This document shows positions 29,733 through 37,755 of a DNA stretch of 64,000 bases, in pieces (the first letter of the stretch is position 1; each line of letters starts with the position of its first letter). A program made the translations under genes and the position numbers. The notes under the pieces are model-generated. The model worked only from the letters and a program-made list of their open reading frames with translations. It searched no databases and had not been told where the DNA came from. The DNA comes from Paracoccus sp. DMF-8 (GTDB lineage Bacteria; Pseudomonadota; Alphaproteobacteria; Rhodobacterales; Rhodobacteraceae), in NCBI RefSeq assembly GCF_029309835.1, contig NZ_JARJHL010000011.1, positions 1 to 64,000 of the forward strand. Reading direction: 5' to 3'.

Positions 29733-31322
29733 ATGCCCAAGGTTCTTGTTTCGGACAAGCTTTCGGAAACCGCCGTCCAGATTTTCCGTGATCGCGGGGT
29801 TGATGTCGATTACCTGCCGGATGTCGGCAAGGACAAGGAAAAGCTGGCCGAGATCATCGGTCAATATGACGGTCTGGCCATTCGTTCGGCGACCAAGGTG
29901 ACCGAGAAGCTGTTGGCCAATGCGACCAATCTGAAGGTGATCGCGCGGGCCGGGATCGGGGTGGATAACGTCGATATTCCGGCAGCTTCGCGCAAGGGTG
30001 TGATCGTGATGAACACGCCGTTCGGCAACAGCGTCACCACCGCCGAACATGCGATTGCGATGATGTTTGCCGTGGCGCGGCAATTGCCCGAGGCCAGCGC
30101 CAGCACCCGCGAGGGAAAGTGGGAAAAGAACCGCTTTATGGGCGTCGAGGTTTTCAACAAGACGCTTGGCGTGATCGGTGCGGGCAATATCGGGTCGATC
30201 GTCATCGACCGTGCGCTTGGGCTGCGGATGAAGGTTCTGGCCTATGACCCCTTTCTGTCGGAAGAGCGGGCGACCGAGCTGGGCGTGAAGAAGGTCGAGC
30301 TGGACGAGTTGCTGGGCAAGGCGGATTTCATCACCTTTCATGTGCCGCTGACCGAAAAGACCCGCAACATCCTGTCGCGCGAGGCGATTGCCAGGCTGAA
30401 GCCCGGCGTGCGCGTCATCAACTGTGCCCGTGGCGGGCTGGTCGATGAGGAGGCGCTGGCCGAGGCCTTGAAGGAGGGTCGGGTGGCCGGCGCGGCCTTT
30501 GACGTCTTTGCGGTCGAGCCTGCCACGGATTCGCCGCTGTTCGGCCTGCCGAATGTCGTCGTGACGCCGCATCTGGGTGCCTCGACCAATGAGGCGCAGG
30601 AAAATGTCGCCTTGCAGGTGGCGGAACAGATGTCGGATTACCTGCTGACCGGGGCGGTGCAGAACGCGCTGAACATGCCTTCGGTCACGGCGGAGGAAGC
30701 GGCGGTCATGGGGCCGTGGATCAAGCTGGCCAGCCATCTGGGCAGCTTTGTCGGGCAGATGACCGATGAGCCGATCAAGGCCATCAACATCCTGTATGAC
30801 GGTGTCGCCGCGACGATGAACCTGAATGCGCTGAACGCGGCGGTGATCGCGGGTCTGATGAAGGCCTCGAACCCTGACATGAACATGGTGTCAGCCCCGG
30901 TTGCCGCGAAAGAGCGCGGCATCCAGATCGCGACCACGCATCAGGACAAGCAGGGGATTTTCGACGGCTACATCAAGGTCACCGTCGTCACGGACGCGCG
31001 TGAGCGGTCGATTGCGGGCACGGTTTTTTCGGATGGCAAGCCGCGTTTCATCCAGATCCGCGGAATCAATGTCGATGCCGAGATCGGGGCGCATATGCTG
31101 TATACCCGCAACAAGGACGTGCCGGGCGTGATCGGTGCGCTTGGGATGACCCTGGGCGATCTGGGCGTGAACATCGCGAACTTTACCCTTGGCCGGTCCA
31201 AGGCCGGGGATGATGCCATCGCGATCCTGTATCTGGACGAGCCGATTGCCGAAAGCGCGCTGGCCGCGTTGTCGGCGACCGGCAAGTTCCTGCAGGTCCG
31301 GCCGATGCAGTTCGAGGTCTGA
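29733..31322 (+). CDS. serA: D-3-phosphoglycerate dehydrogenase
   Basis: A 529-residue long-form PHGDH. The NAD-binding domain carries LGVIGAGNIGSIVIDRALGL and the active-site region NCARGGLVDEEALAEALKEG with HLGASTNEAQENVA. An allosteric-substrate-binding domain (about 320-450) and a C-terminal ACT domain (about 455-529, IRGINVDAEIGAHMLYTRNK) suggest feedback control by serine. It catalyses the first committed step of serine synthesis. The start at 29733 follows gaggatagagaag; upstream in-frame codons are not conserved. Terminator downstream. Confidence 0.97.
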   Translation: MPKVLVSDKLSETAVQIFRDRGVDVDYLPDVGKDKEKLAEIIGQYDGLAIRSATKVTEKLLANATNLKVIARAGIGVDNVDIPAASRKGVIVMNTPFGNSVTTAEHAIAMMFAVARQLPEASASTREGKWEKNRFMGVEVFNKTLGVIGAGNIGSIVIDRALGLRMKVLAYDPFLSEERATELGVKKVELDELLGKADFITFHVPLTEKTRNILSREAIARLKPGVRVINCARGGLVDEEALAEALKEGRVAGAAFDVFAVEPATDSPLFGLPNVVVTPHLGASTNEAQENVALQVAEQMSDYLLTGAVQNALNMPSVTAEEAAVMGPWIKLASHLGSFVGQMTDEPIKAINILYDGVAATMNLNALNAAVIAGLMKASNPDMNMVSAPVAAKERGIQIATTHQDKQGIFDGYIKVTVVTDARERSIAGTVFSDGKPRFIQIRGINVDAEIGAHMLYTRNKDVPGVIGALGMTLGDLGVNIANFTLGRSKAGDDAIAILYLDEPIAESALAALSATGKFLQVRPMQFEV

Positions 31323-31354
31323 TCGGCCCCGAAGCTGCTTGACCCGAAGTTCGA

Positions 31355-31381
31355 CCCCGGCCACCAATGGCCGGGGTTTTC
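31355..31381 (+). terminator. Intrinsic terminator after serA
   Basis: A stem of ccccggcca (31355-31363) and tggccgggg (31368-31376), a 4-base loop and tttt at 31377-31380. It ends the serC-serA unit just before the RBS of the next gene. Confidence 0.85.
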
Positions 31382-31397
31382 GATCCAGGAGAGCGGG

Positions 31398-32125
31398 ATG
31401 ACCATCCATGCCATCGGCGACATTCACGGAGAGCTGGACAAGCTGCGCGATCTTCATGCCCGGATCGAGGCGCGGGCCGGTCGTGATGCGCAGATCGTCC
31501 ATGTCGGCGACCTGATCGACCGGGGGCCGGATTCGCGCGGTGTCGTCGAATATCTGCGCGAAGGGCAGGCGCGGGGGCGGAACTGGATGGTGCTGCGCGG
31601 CAATCATGACCGCTTTCTGCCGCGCTTTCTGGAAAATCCGGAATGGGTCGATCCGGCGCTGAGCCATCCGCTGACATGGCCGGTACATCACGGGTTGGGC
31701 GCGGCGGCGACACTGGCGAAGCTATGGCATCTCGCCCGATCAGACGCTGGCCCAGACCCATGCCGAGGCCCTGCGCCGCGTGCCTGCCGAACATGCCGAA
31801 TGGCTGGCCGCGCTGCCTTTGTGGTATCTGCAGCCGCAGGCGCTTTTCGTCCATGCCGGCGTGCGGCCGGGGGTCGATCTGGCCGATCAGGACGAACAGG
31901 ATCTGGTCTGGATCCGGCGCGAATTCCTGGAGATCGCCGCTAGATCATGGCGTGCTGGTCGTTCACGGCCATACCCCGGTCGGCGCGGTCGAGCATCACG
32001 GCAACCGGCTGGCCATCGACACCGGCGCGGTCTTTGGCAGGCAGTTGACGGCGGTCGAGATTTCGGATCGTGGCATTGCGGTTTTGGGGCCGGATGGCGC
32101 GGTTGCGGTCGAGGTATTGCCTTGA
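31398..32125 (+). CDS. Serine/threonine-type metallophosphatase (frameshifted in this sequence)
   Basis: The calcineurin-like metallophosphatase signature runs across three frames: HAIGDIHGELDKL, IVHVGDLIDRGPDSRGVVEY, WMVLRGNHDRF, then (second frame) LWYLQPQALFVHAGVRPGV, then (third frame) GVLVVHGHTPVGAVEHHGNR. Shifts lie near 31720 and 31935. Corrected length is about 242 residues, normal for the PrpA/ApaH-like family. All dinuclear-metal ligands are present, so the breaks look like indel errors. Substrate unknown (phosphoprotein or dinucleotide). RBS ccaggagag. Confidence 0.88.
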
Positions 32126-32431
32126 CGCGCTGATGCGCGATCTGTCGGTATCTGGCGGTTCGCATTGATGCCGATTTCAGGTTTTTTACCCATTTTCTGC
32201 GTTATTCATTTGGAAATCCCGAAGATTTACCTTCAAGGCATTGCAATCAATGTGCCGCGAAATCCTGGCTGACGACAGCCGGAATGGATGCGGAAAGCCT
32301 CGGGCACTGGCGAAAAGGACAGGCATAAACCCTGAAAGATTTGTTGTTTTGACACAGGGTTTTGCGCAAATGGACAAAGCCGGTGGAATTTTGCCGATTC
32401 CCGTTTTTGCGTTCATCCAAAGGAGAGTCCC
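32126..32431 (+). other. Intergenic region upstream of the Calx-beta/RTX gene
   Basis: 306 bases with no credible gene and AT content above its surroundings. It holds a perfect -35-like TTGACA at 32349-32354, but no convincing -10 at normal spacing. A good AAAGGAGAG ribosome-binding site lies just before the ATG at 32432. Probably the promoter region of the secreted protein gene. Confidence 0.5.
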
Positions 32432-35400
32432 ATGCCAGATCCCATTCTGACAATCGAAGGCGGCCGTGCCACCGAAGGCGGTTATATCGACTTTGTTTTG
32501 CGACTGTCCGAGCCGGCTTTGGATGCCGTGACGGTGAATTTCAACACATTGTCCGGGACCGGCGAACGGGGCGTGGATGTTTATGGCTCCAGCTCTTATC
32601 CGCTGGCGGGGACCGTTACCTTTACCCCCGGCCAGACTACCGCAACCCTGCGTATTCGCGCCGACAGTGAAAGTCAGGATGAGATGGATGAAAGCGTCCA
32701 TCTGGAACTGAGCAATCCCAATGGCGCGCGTTTCGAAGGCCTGAACACCAGTATTTCCGCTGTGGGATGGGTTCTGGACAATGACGGTCCGGGCAATAAC
32801 CACGCCATCGAGGTTTCCAATCCGATCGTGGTCGAGGGCACGGGGCAGGCGCTTTTCACCATCAGCCTGTCGCAACCCTATGCCGAGGATCGCAGCTTTA
32901 CCTATCGCACCCATGATGGCAGCGCCGTGGCGGGGTCGGATTATGTCGCGCGGACCGGAACCGTGACATTCCTGGCCGGCCAGACCGAAGCTGTCGTTGC
33001 CGTCAACATCGTCAACAACAATATCGCCGAAGCGACCGAGAATTTCTTTCTTTCGGTCGAAGGGGCGCATGGCGTGGCCGGAGCGACGGGCACGGCGCGC
33101 ATTCAGGACACCGACGGCCCGCAGCCGATCCTGTCCATCGAAGGCGGTTATGCGACCGAGGGCGGTTATATTCCCTTTACCATCCGTCTTTCGCAACCTG
33201 CGACCGATGCGGTTACGGTCGATTTCGACACCCTGTCGGGCGCGGCCGAGCAGGGCGTCGACGTATACGGCTCAAGCTCCTATCCGTTGAACGGCACAAT
33301 CGTCTTTCAGCCGGGGCAGACCGTCCGCACGATCTATATCAGGTCCGACAGTGAAAGCGTGGATGAAATGGACGAGGATTTCACCGTCCATCTGACCAAT
33401 CCCACGAATGCCGGATTTGGCAATGGCAATCATACGATCAGCGCCACGGGCTGGGTTCTGGACAATGACGGTCCGACGAACAACCGCGCCATTTCGGTGT
33501 CCAGCCCCGTCGTCGTCGAAGAAGCGGGGCAGGCGGTTTTCACCATCAGCCTGTCGCAACCCTATACGGATGACCGGACCTTTACCTTTCAGACGCAGGA
33601 TGGCAGCGCGCGGGCCGGATCGGATTATGTCGCCCGCACCGGGACGGTCACCTTTCTGGCCGGGCAGACCGAGGCTGTGGTTCGTGCCAATCTGATCAAT
33701 GACAATATTGCCGAGGCGGCTGAAAGCTTCGGCCTGATCGTGACCGGGGCGCATGGTGTTGCGGGGGCCGCGGGCACGGCGCGGATTCAGGATACCGATG
33801 ACAGCCTGCCCGTGCTTTCCATCGAAGGCGGGCGCGCGACCGAAGGGGGCTATATCCCCTTTGTCATCCGGCTGTCCCAACCGGCCAGCGATGCCGTGAC
33901 GGTGAGTTTCGACACATTGTCCGGCACGGCCGAGCGTGGCAGCGATGTCTATTCTTCCAGCTCTTATCCCTTGTCGGGGACCATTACCTTCCAGCCCGGA
34001 CAGACCGAACGGACGATCTATATCCGCTCTGACAGCGACAGCATCGACGAAATCGACGAAAGCTTTTTCGTCGAGCTGCGCAACCCTTCGGGGGCGACAT
34101 TCGGCAATGGCAACCAGCGGCTGGTCGCCACGGGCTGGGTTCTGGACAATGACGGGCCGGGGATCAACCGCAGCATCGCGGTGTCAGATGCCGATGTTCG
34201 CGAAGGGCCGGGCGGTCGCGTTGCGGTCTTTGTCGTCGAACTGTCGCAGGCTGCGACGACGGCCGTGACGGTCAGCTATGAAACCGTCGCGGGCACGGCG
34301 CTTGCCGGGTCGGATTTCACGGCCTCGCGCGGCACTATCACCTTTCAGCCGGGCCAGACCCGGATCGAGATTCCCGTCGCAATCACCTATGATCTGCAGC
34401 TTGAGGATACCGAGCGGTTCTATCTGCGCGTCGCACCGCCCTTTCCGGCAGAGATTTCCTCGCGCACCACGATCGCGACGGGAACGGGGACGATCCATGA
34501 CGGGACGCTGCGCGGCACCGCGGGCCATGACGTGCTGACCGGCACCGCCATTGGCGAGCGGATCGAGGGGTTCGCGGGCAATGACCATCTGCGCGGGATG
34601 GGGGGCAGTGACATCCTGTCCGGCGGTGCGGGCAATGATACGCTGGACGGGGGCGCCGGGGCCGACCGGTTGATCGGCGGTGCGGGCAATGACGTCTATA
34701 TCGTCGATGCGCAGGACACCATCGTCGAGGTCGCGGGCGGTGGGGTCGATACCGTGCGGGCCGCGCACAGCTATCAACTGACGGCTCACGTCGAAAACCT
34801 GGTGCTGATCGGTGCGGGCAATATCAACGGCACCGGCAATTCCGCCGCCAACTGGCTGTATGGCAATGCCGGGCGCAATATTCTGGCGGGTCTTGGCGGC
34901 AATGACACCTATGTCATCGGCGCAGGCGACATTGTCCGCGAAGTTGCGAACCAGGGTCATGATACCGTCCGGGCCAATTTTTCCTATACGCTGACCGCGA
35001 ATGTCGAGGCGCTGGTCCTGCTGGGCAATGGCCACCTGACCGGCACCGGCAACGGACTGGGCAACAACCTGACCGGCAATGCGGGCAATAACCGGCTGAG
35101 CGGTCTTGGCGGCAATGATACGCTGATCGGTGCCGGCGGGCATGACACGCTCTTGGGCGGGAATGGCAATGACCTGCTGAACGGCGGCGTCGGCAACGAT
35201 GTCCTGAACGGCGGCAACGGTCATGATTCCCTGTTGGGCGGGGCGGGCAATGACCAGTTGCTGGGGCTGGCGGGTAATGACGTGCTGAACGGTGGTGCGG
35301 GTCATGACACGCTGAACGGCGGGATCGGCAACGACATCCTGACCGGGGCCGGGGGCAATGACCGGCTGATCGGCGGTGCCGGTGTCGACCGGCTGATCGG

Positions 35401-35740
35401 TGGCGCGGGCACGGATATCATGACCGGCGGCGCGGATCGCGATGTCTTTGTCTTTACCGCGATTTCGGACAGCCGGCCCGGTGTTGCGCGCGACCGCATC
35501 ACCGATTTTCAGGTCGGGGTGGATGATATCGACCTGCGCCAGATCGACGCCAATGCGCGTTTGGGCGGGAATCAGGACTTCAGCTTTTCGGGGATGCAGG
35601 CGCAGGCCCATTCGGTCTGGTATATGCAGGCGGGTGCAGATCTTGTGGTGCGGGCCGATGTGACGGGCGACCGCATTGCCGATTTCGAACTGCTGCTGAC
35701 CGGCGTGTCGCGACTGACGGCGGCGGATTTCCTGCTGTAA
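32432..35740 (+). CDS. Large Calx-beta/RTX repeat protein, predicted type I secretion substrate
   Basis: 1102 residues with no classical signal peptide. Residues 2 to about 690 are three tandem 228-residue units, each with two Calx-beta-like modules: EGGYIPFVIRLSQPASDAVT with DVYGSSSYPLxGT, then AGSDYVARTGTVTFLAGQTE. The third unit diverges in its second half. From about 695 to 1000 come RTX nonapeptides (GGAGNDTLDGGAGADRLIGG, GNDLLNGGVGNDVLNGGNG). The last ~100 residues (DVFVFTAISDSRPGVARDRI to FLL) match the serralysin-type C-terminal domain that carries the type I secretion signal. Likely a calcium-dependent adhesin or matrix protein. No transporter genes are nearby. Confidence 0.92.
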   Translation: MPDPILTIEGGRATEGGYIDFVLRLSEPALDAVTVNFNTLSGTGERGVDVYGSSSYPLAGTVTFTPGQTTATLRIRADSESQDEMDESVHLELSNPNGARFEGLNTSISAVGWVLDNDGPGNNHAIEVSNPIVVEGTGQALFTISLSQPYAEDRSFTYRTHDGSAVAGSDYVARTGTVTFLAGQTEAVVAVNIVNNNIAEATENFFLSVEGAHGVAGATGTARIQDTDGPQPILSIEGGYATEGGYIPFTIRLSQPATDAVTVDFDTLSGAAEQGVDVYGSSSYPLNGTIVFQPGQTVRTIYIRSDSESVDEMDEDFTVHLTNPTNAGFGNGNHTISATGWVLDNDGPTNNRAISVSSPVVVEEAGQAVFTISLSQPYTDDRTFTFQTQDGSARAGSDYVARTGTVTFLAGQTEAVVRANLINDNIAEAAESFGLIVTGAHGVAGAAGTARIQDTDDSLPVLSIEGGRATEGGYIPFVIRLSQPASDAVTVSFDTLSGTAERGSDVYSSSSYPLSGTITFQPGQTERTIYIRSDSDSIDEIDESFFVELRNPSGATFGNGNQRLVATGWVLDNDGPGINRSIAVSDADVREGPGGRVAVFVVELSQAATTAVTVSYETVAGTALAGSDFTASRGTITFQPGQTRIEIPVAITYDLQLEDTERFYLRVAPPFPAEISSRTTIATGTGTIHDGTLRGTAGHDVLTGTAIGERIEGFAGNDHLRGMGGSDILSGGAGNDTLDGGAGADRLIGGAGNDVYIVDAQDTIVEVAGGGVDTVRAAHSYQLTAHVENLVLIGAGNINGTGNSAANWLYGNAGRNILAGLGGNDTYVIGAGDIVREVANQGHDTVRANFSYTLTANVEALVLLGNGHLTGTGNGLGNNLTGNAGNNRLSGLGGNDTLIGAGGHDTLLGGNGNDLLNGGVGNDVLNGGNGHDSLLGGAGNDQLLGLAGNDVLNGGAGHDTLNGGIGNDILTGAGGNDRLIGGAGVDRLIGGAGTDIMTGGADRDVFVFTAISDSRPGVARDRITDFQVGVDDIDLRQIDANARLGGNQDFSFSGMQAQAHSVWYMQAGADLVVRADVTGDRIADFELLLTGVSRLTAADFLL
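32435..34486 (+). repeat. Three 684-base tandem repeats in the Calx-beta region
   Basis: Equivalent codons recur at 32435, 33119 and 33803, an exact spacing of 684 bases (228 codons). Units one and two are closely similar over their whole length. Unit three matches for about its first 120 codons, then diverges. The exact spacing points to duplication of a two-domain block. Confidence 0.9.
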
Positions 35741-35811
35741 GGGGCATTGCCAGCCCGACCGGCGCAGCGATGAGGCCGATGGCCGGGGCAACCCGCAACT
35801 TTGGTATGAAT

Positions 35812-35845
35812 AACGCCCCGGCCCATGCTTTGGCCGGGGCGTTTT
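35812..35845 (+). terminator. Strong intrinsic terminator after the Calx-beta/RTX gene
   Basis: A 12-base-pair stem, aacgccccggcc (35812-35823) with ggccggggcgtt (35832-35843), an 8-base loop and a T run (35842-35845). It lies about 70 bases after the stop. Confidence 0.9.
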
Positions 35846-35943
35846 CATCGCCGTTGCGCAACGGATTTGTGTCGGTGTGCCCCTGAACGGTGCAATATGG
35901 TGGACAATCCGACCGCTGCGAAGTATCTCCGCACCACCTGAAA

Positions 35944-36285
35944 ATGATGAACATGCAGCCGACGTTGAAAATCGCGAAATACAATCTGGGTCAGATCGTG
36001 CGGCACCGGGAACATCCGTTCCGCGGGGTGGTGTTTGATGTCGATCCGGAATTCGCGAACACCGAGGAATGGTATGAATCCATCCCCGAAGAGGCGCGTC
36101 CGGCCCGCAATCAGCCCTTTTACCATCTCTATGCGGAAACCGAGGCGACCTATTACGTCGCATATGTTTCCGAACAGAATCTGGTGCCCGATTCTTCGGG
36201 CGAGCCGCTGGAACACCCCGAGGTCACCGCGATGTTCGGTGAGTTTGAAGACGGCCGCTATCCGCTGCATCTGCACCTGAACTGA
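35944..36285 (+). CDS. hspQ: HspQ/YccV-family heat-shock protein
   Basis: 113 residues. The family core is AKYNLGQIVRHREHPFRGVV, FDVDPEFANTEEWYESIPEE, NQPFYHLYAETEATYYVAYV and SEQNLVPDSSGEPLEHPEV. HspQ binds hemimethylated DNA and modulates Lon protease specificity in enterobacteria; the same role here is inference. Three nearby methionines (35944, 35947, 35953) are possible starts and no clear RBS separates them. Convergent with the anti-sigma kinase gene. Confidence 0.9.
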   Translation: MMNMQPTLKIAKYNLGQIVRHREHPFRGVVFDVDPEFANTEEWYESIPEEARPARNQPFYHLYAETEATYYVAYVSEQNLVPDSSGEPLEHPEVTAMFGEFEDGRYPLHLHLN

Positions 36286-36313
36286 TTCTTGCCATGGTGC
36301 CCGGGGCTGTCCG

Positions 36314-36904
36314 TCAGGACAGCGCCAGTTGCGCGGGGGCGCGGCCCGGATCGCTGTCCTGATCGGGCACGGTAAAGGCCAGCACATTGCGACGGTCTTC
36401 CCGGATGTAGCGAATCGAATGGGTCAGCCCCTGGATCAGGGACCAGCCGAAACCGCCTTCGGGCAGTTCGGCGACCAGCCCGGCATCCAGTTGGCGGCCG
36501 CGCATTTCGATCTGGTAATCCGGGCCGCGCAGGCAGGAATCGGGCAGCGGCACGCCGTCATCGGTCACCGCGCAGATCAGCCCGTTGTCCTGACGGATCA
36601 CGCATAGATGGATCAACGGCACGTCGCGCGTCCCTGCGCCATCCGGCCGGTCTGAAAATTCGGTCCGGGCCGGGATCGACATGATTTGGACGCCATGTTC
36701 GCAGATGTTGTTCAGAACCTCGGCCAATGCCAGTTCCAGACGGCCGATGACATCATCATCCGCATAGGGCTGAAACCGTCCCTTCAGCTCCATCAGGGCG
36801 GATCGGATCGCCGAACTGTCGGCGCGAAAGACGCGATGAAACATCGGTTGGCGCCGAAAGTCCTGACGCAGCGCCCCCCGTGAAAAAGAGATGATCCCCC
36901 TCAT
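36314..36904 (-). CDS. Anti-sigma-factor-type serine kinase (RsbW-like HATPase)
   Basis: 196 residues with a GHKL ATPase domain (about 25-180). The N-box is LALAEVLNNICEHG, the G1-like motif is AVTDDGVPLPD, and a glycine-rich stretch EGGFGWSLIQGLTHSIRYIR follows. RsbW/SpoIIAB relatives bind sigma factors or output partners and phosphorylate a STAS-domain antagonist. The ATG overlaps the TGA of the upstream STAS gene, so the two are translationally coupled and probably form a partner-switch pair. No sigma factor or PP2C phosphatase gene is adjacent. Confidence 0.87.
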   Translation of the reverse strand: MRGIISFSRGALRQDFRRQPMFHRVFRADSSAIRSALMELKGRFQPYADDDVIGRLELALAEVLNNICEHGVQIMSIPARTEFSDRPDGAGTRDVPLIHLCVIRQDNGLICAVTDDGVPLPDSCLRGPDYQIEMRGRQLDAGLVAELPEGGFGWSLIQGLTHSIRYIREDRRNVLAFTVPDQDSDPGRAPAQLALS

Positions 36905-37257
36905 TCCTTGTCACCTTCCTGCGTGGGTTGCTGCGGTGCGTTGCCGTCGGCATTGGGACGGATGTCGAACACCAGATCCATCCGCGTCAGCCTGAAGACC
37001 CGTTCGACATTCGGCGTCAGCCCGGTCAACTCCAGCTTGCGGCCTTGCGGCATTGATTTCAGCACCGCGATCACGGCGCCAAGGCCCGAACTGTCCATGA
37101 AATTGACATTGCGCAGGTCCAGCATCACCAACCCTTTGGCCTGAGGGGTGATTTCGCGCATACGGTCCTTGAATGCCGTTGCGATTGCCGCATCCAGACG
37201 GGGTTCTTCAACCTCGACCAGATGATATTCGCGCAAAGGGACGACCTTCAGTTTCAT
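36901..37257 (-). CDS. STAS-domain anti-sigma-factor antagonist (RsbV/SpoIIAA-like)
   Basis: 118 residues. The STAS core includes LVMLDLRNVNFMDSSGLGAV, where the serine in DSSGLG is the classical phosphorylation site, then LELTGLTPNVERVFRLTRMD. The start at 37257 gives the family N-terminus MKLKVVPLREYHLVEVEEP; an upstream extension is not homologous. The acidic Gln-rich C-terminus (APQQPTQEGDKE) is variable. Coupled to the downstream kinase gene by a 4-base overlap. Confidence 0.92.
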   Translation of the reverse strand: MKLKVVPLREYHLVEVEEPRLDAAIATAFKDRMREITPQAKGLVMLDLRNVNFMDSSGLGAVIAVLKSMPQGRKLELTGLTPNVERVFRLTRMDLVFDIRPNADGNAPQQPTQEGDKE

Positions 37258-37522
37258 TGGTGATCCTAAATCAATTCTGTTCCCGGGCCACGATATCCAA
37301 AAAGGATTACCGGATCGTAAGCACAATCTGACCTTTCCGGCAGGTGCGGATCTTGTTTGCCTAATGTGTTGTAATGGAATATGAAAATATCTGTTTCGAC
37401 GCTCTGATTGGCCTCGGGCAAATGTATCAAGTTTTATATGTCATCTGAATTTCATCCGGCCGGGATATGCGGCGGCGCTTTGCACCGCGCTGCACCAGCG
37501 CCTGATCCGGGACGGGGCAGCC

Positions 37523-37729
37523 ATGGCAGGGGATGTCGTGGCCCATCTGCGCGGGCATGGCCTGAAGGGTCCGGGGCTGGTGGCGCAATTGGTCGTCACG
37601 CGCGACGGCCGACGCTACGCAACGCCAGAGATGACGTTGACGGTCATGGATCGCGGGGCCATACCCCGGACCCAGTTGCGCCGCTTTGCCGATGACCTGA
37701 TCGCCGGGCTGGCGCCATCCAAAGATTGA
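37523..37729 (+). CDS. Hypothetical small protein upstream of the metalloprotease
   Basis: A 68-residue frame with an AlaValAlaHis-rich start (MAGDVVAHLRGHGLKGPGLV) and an amphipathic end (TQLRRFADDLIAGLAPSKD). It ends 26 bases before the protease gene. No family is recognised and the RBS is weak. The frame stays open upstream to about 37385 but has no ATG there. It could be a protease inhibitor or chaperone by position only. The 265 bases before it (37258-37522) are AT-rich and non-coding, probably promoters for this gene and the STAS gene. Confidence 0.35.
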   Translation: MAGDVVAHLRGHGLKGPGLVAQLVVTRDGRRYATPEMTLTVMDRGAIPRTQLRRFADDLIAGLAPSKD

Positions 37730-37755
37730 CGTGTGGATGAGAGCGGGGACCTGTC

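Noticed and set aside
28074..30737. An 887-codon minus-strand open frame opposite serC and serA
   Set aside because: It lies antisense to two clear enzymes, is rich in Arg/His/Gly as expected for a mirror frame at high GC, and shows no family motif.
34500..35460. Regularly spaced repeats that could suggest a CRISPR array
   Set aside because: The period is in codons of RTX nonapeptides, units vary in sequence and there are no unique spacers; it is coding DNA.
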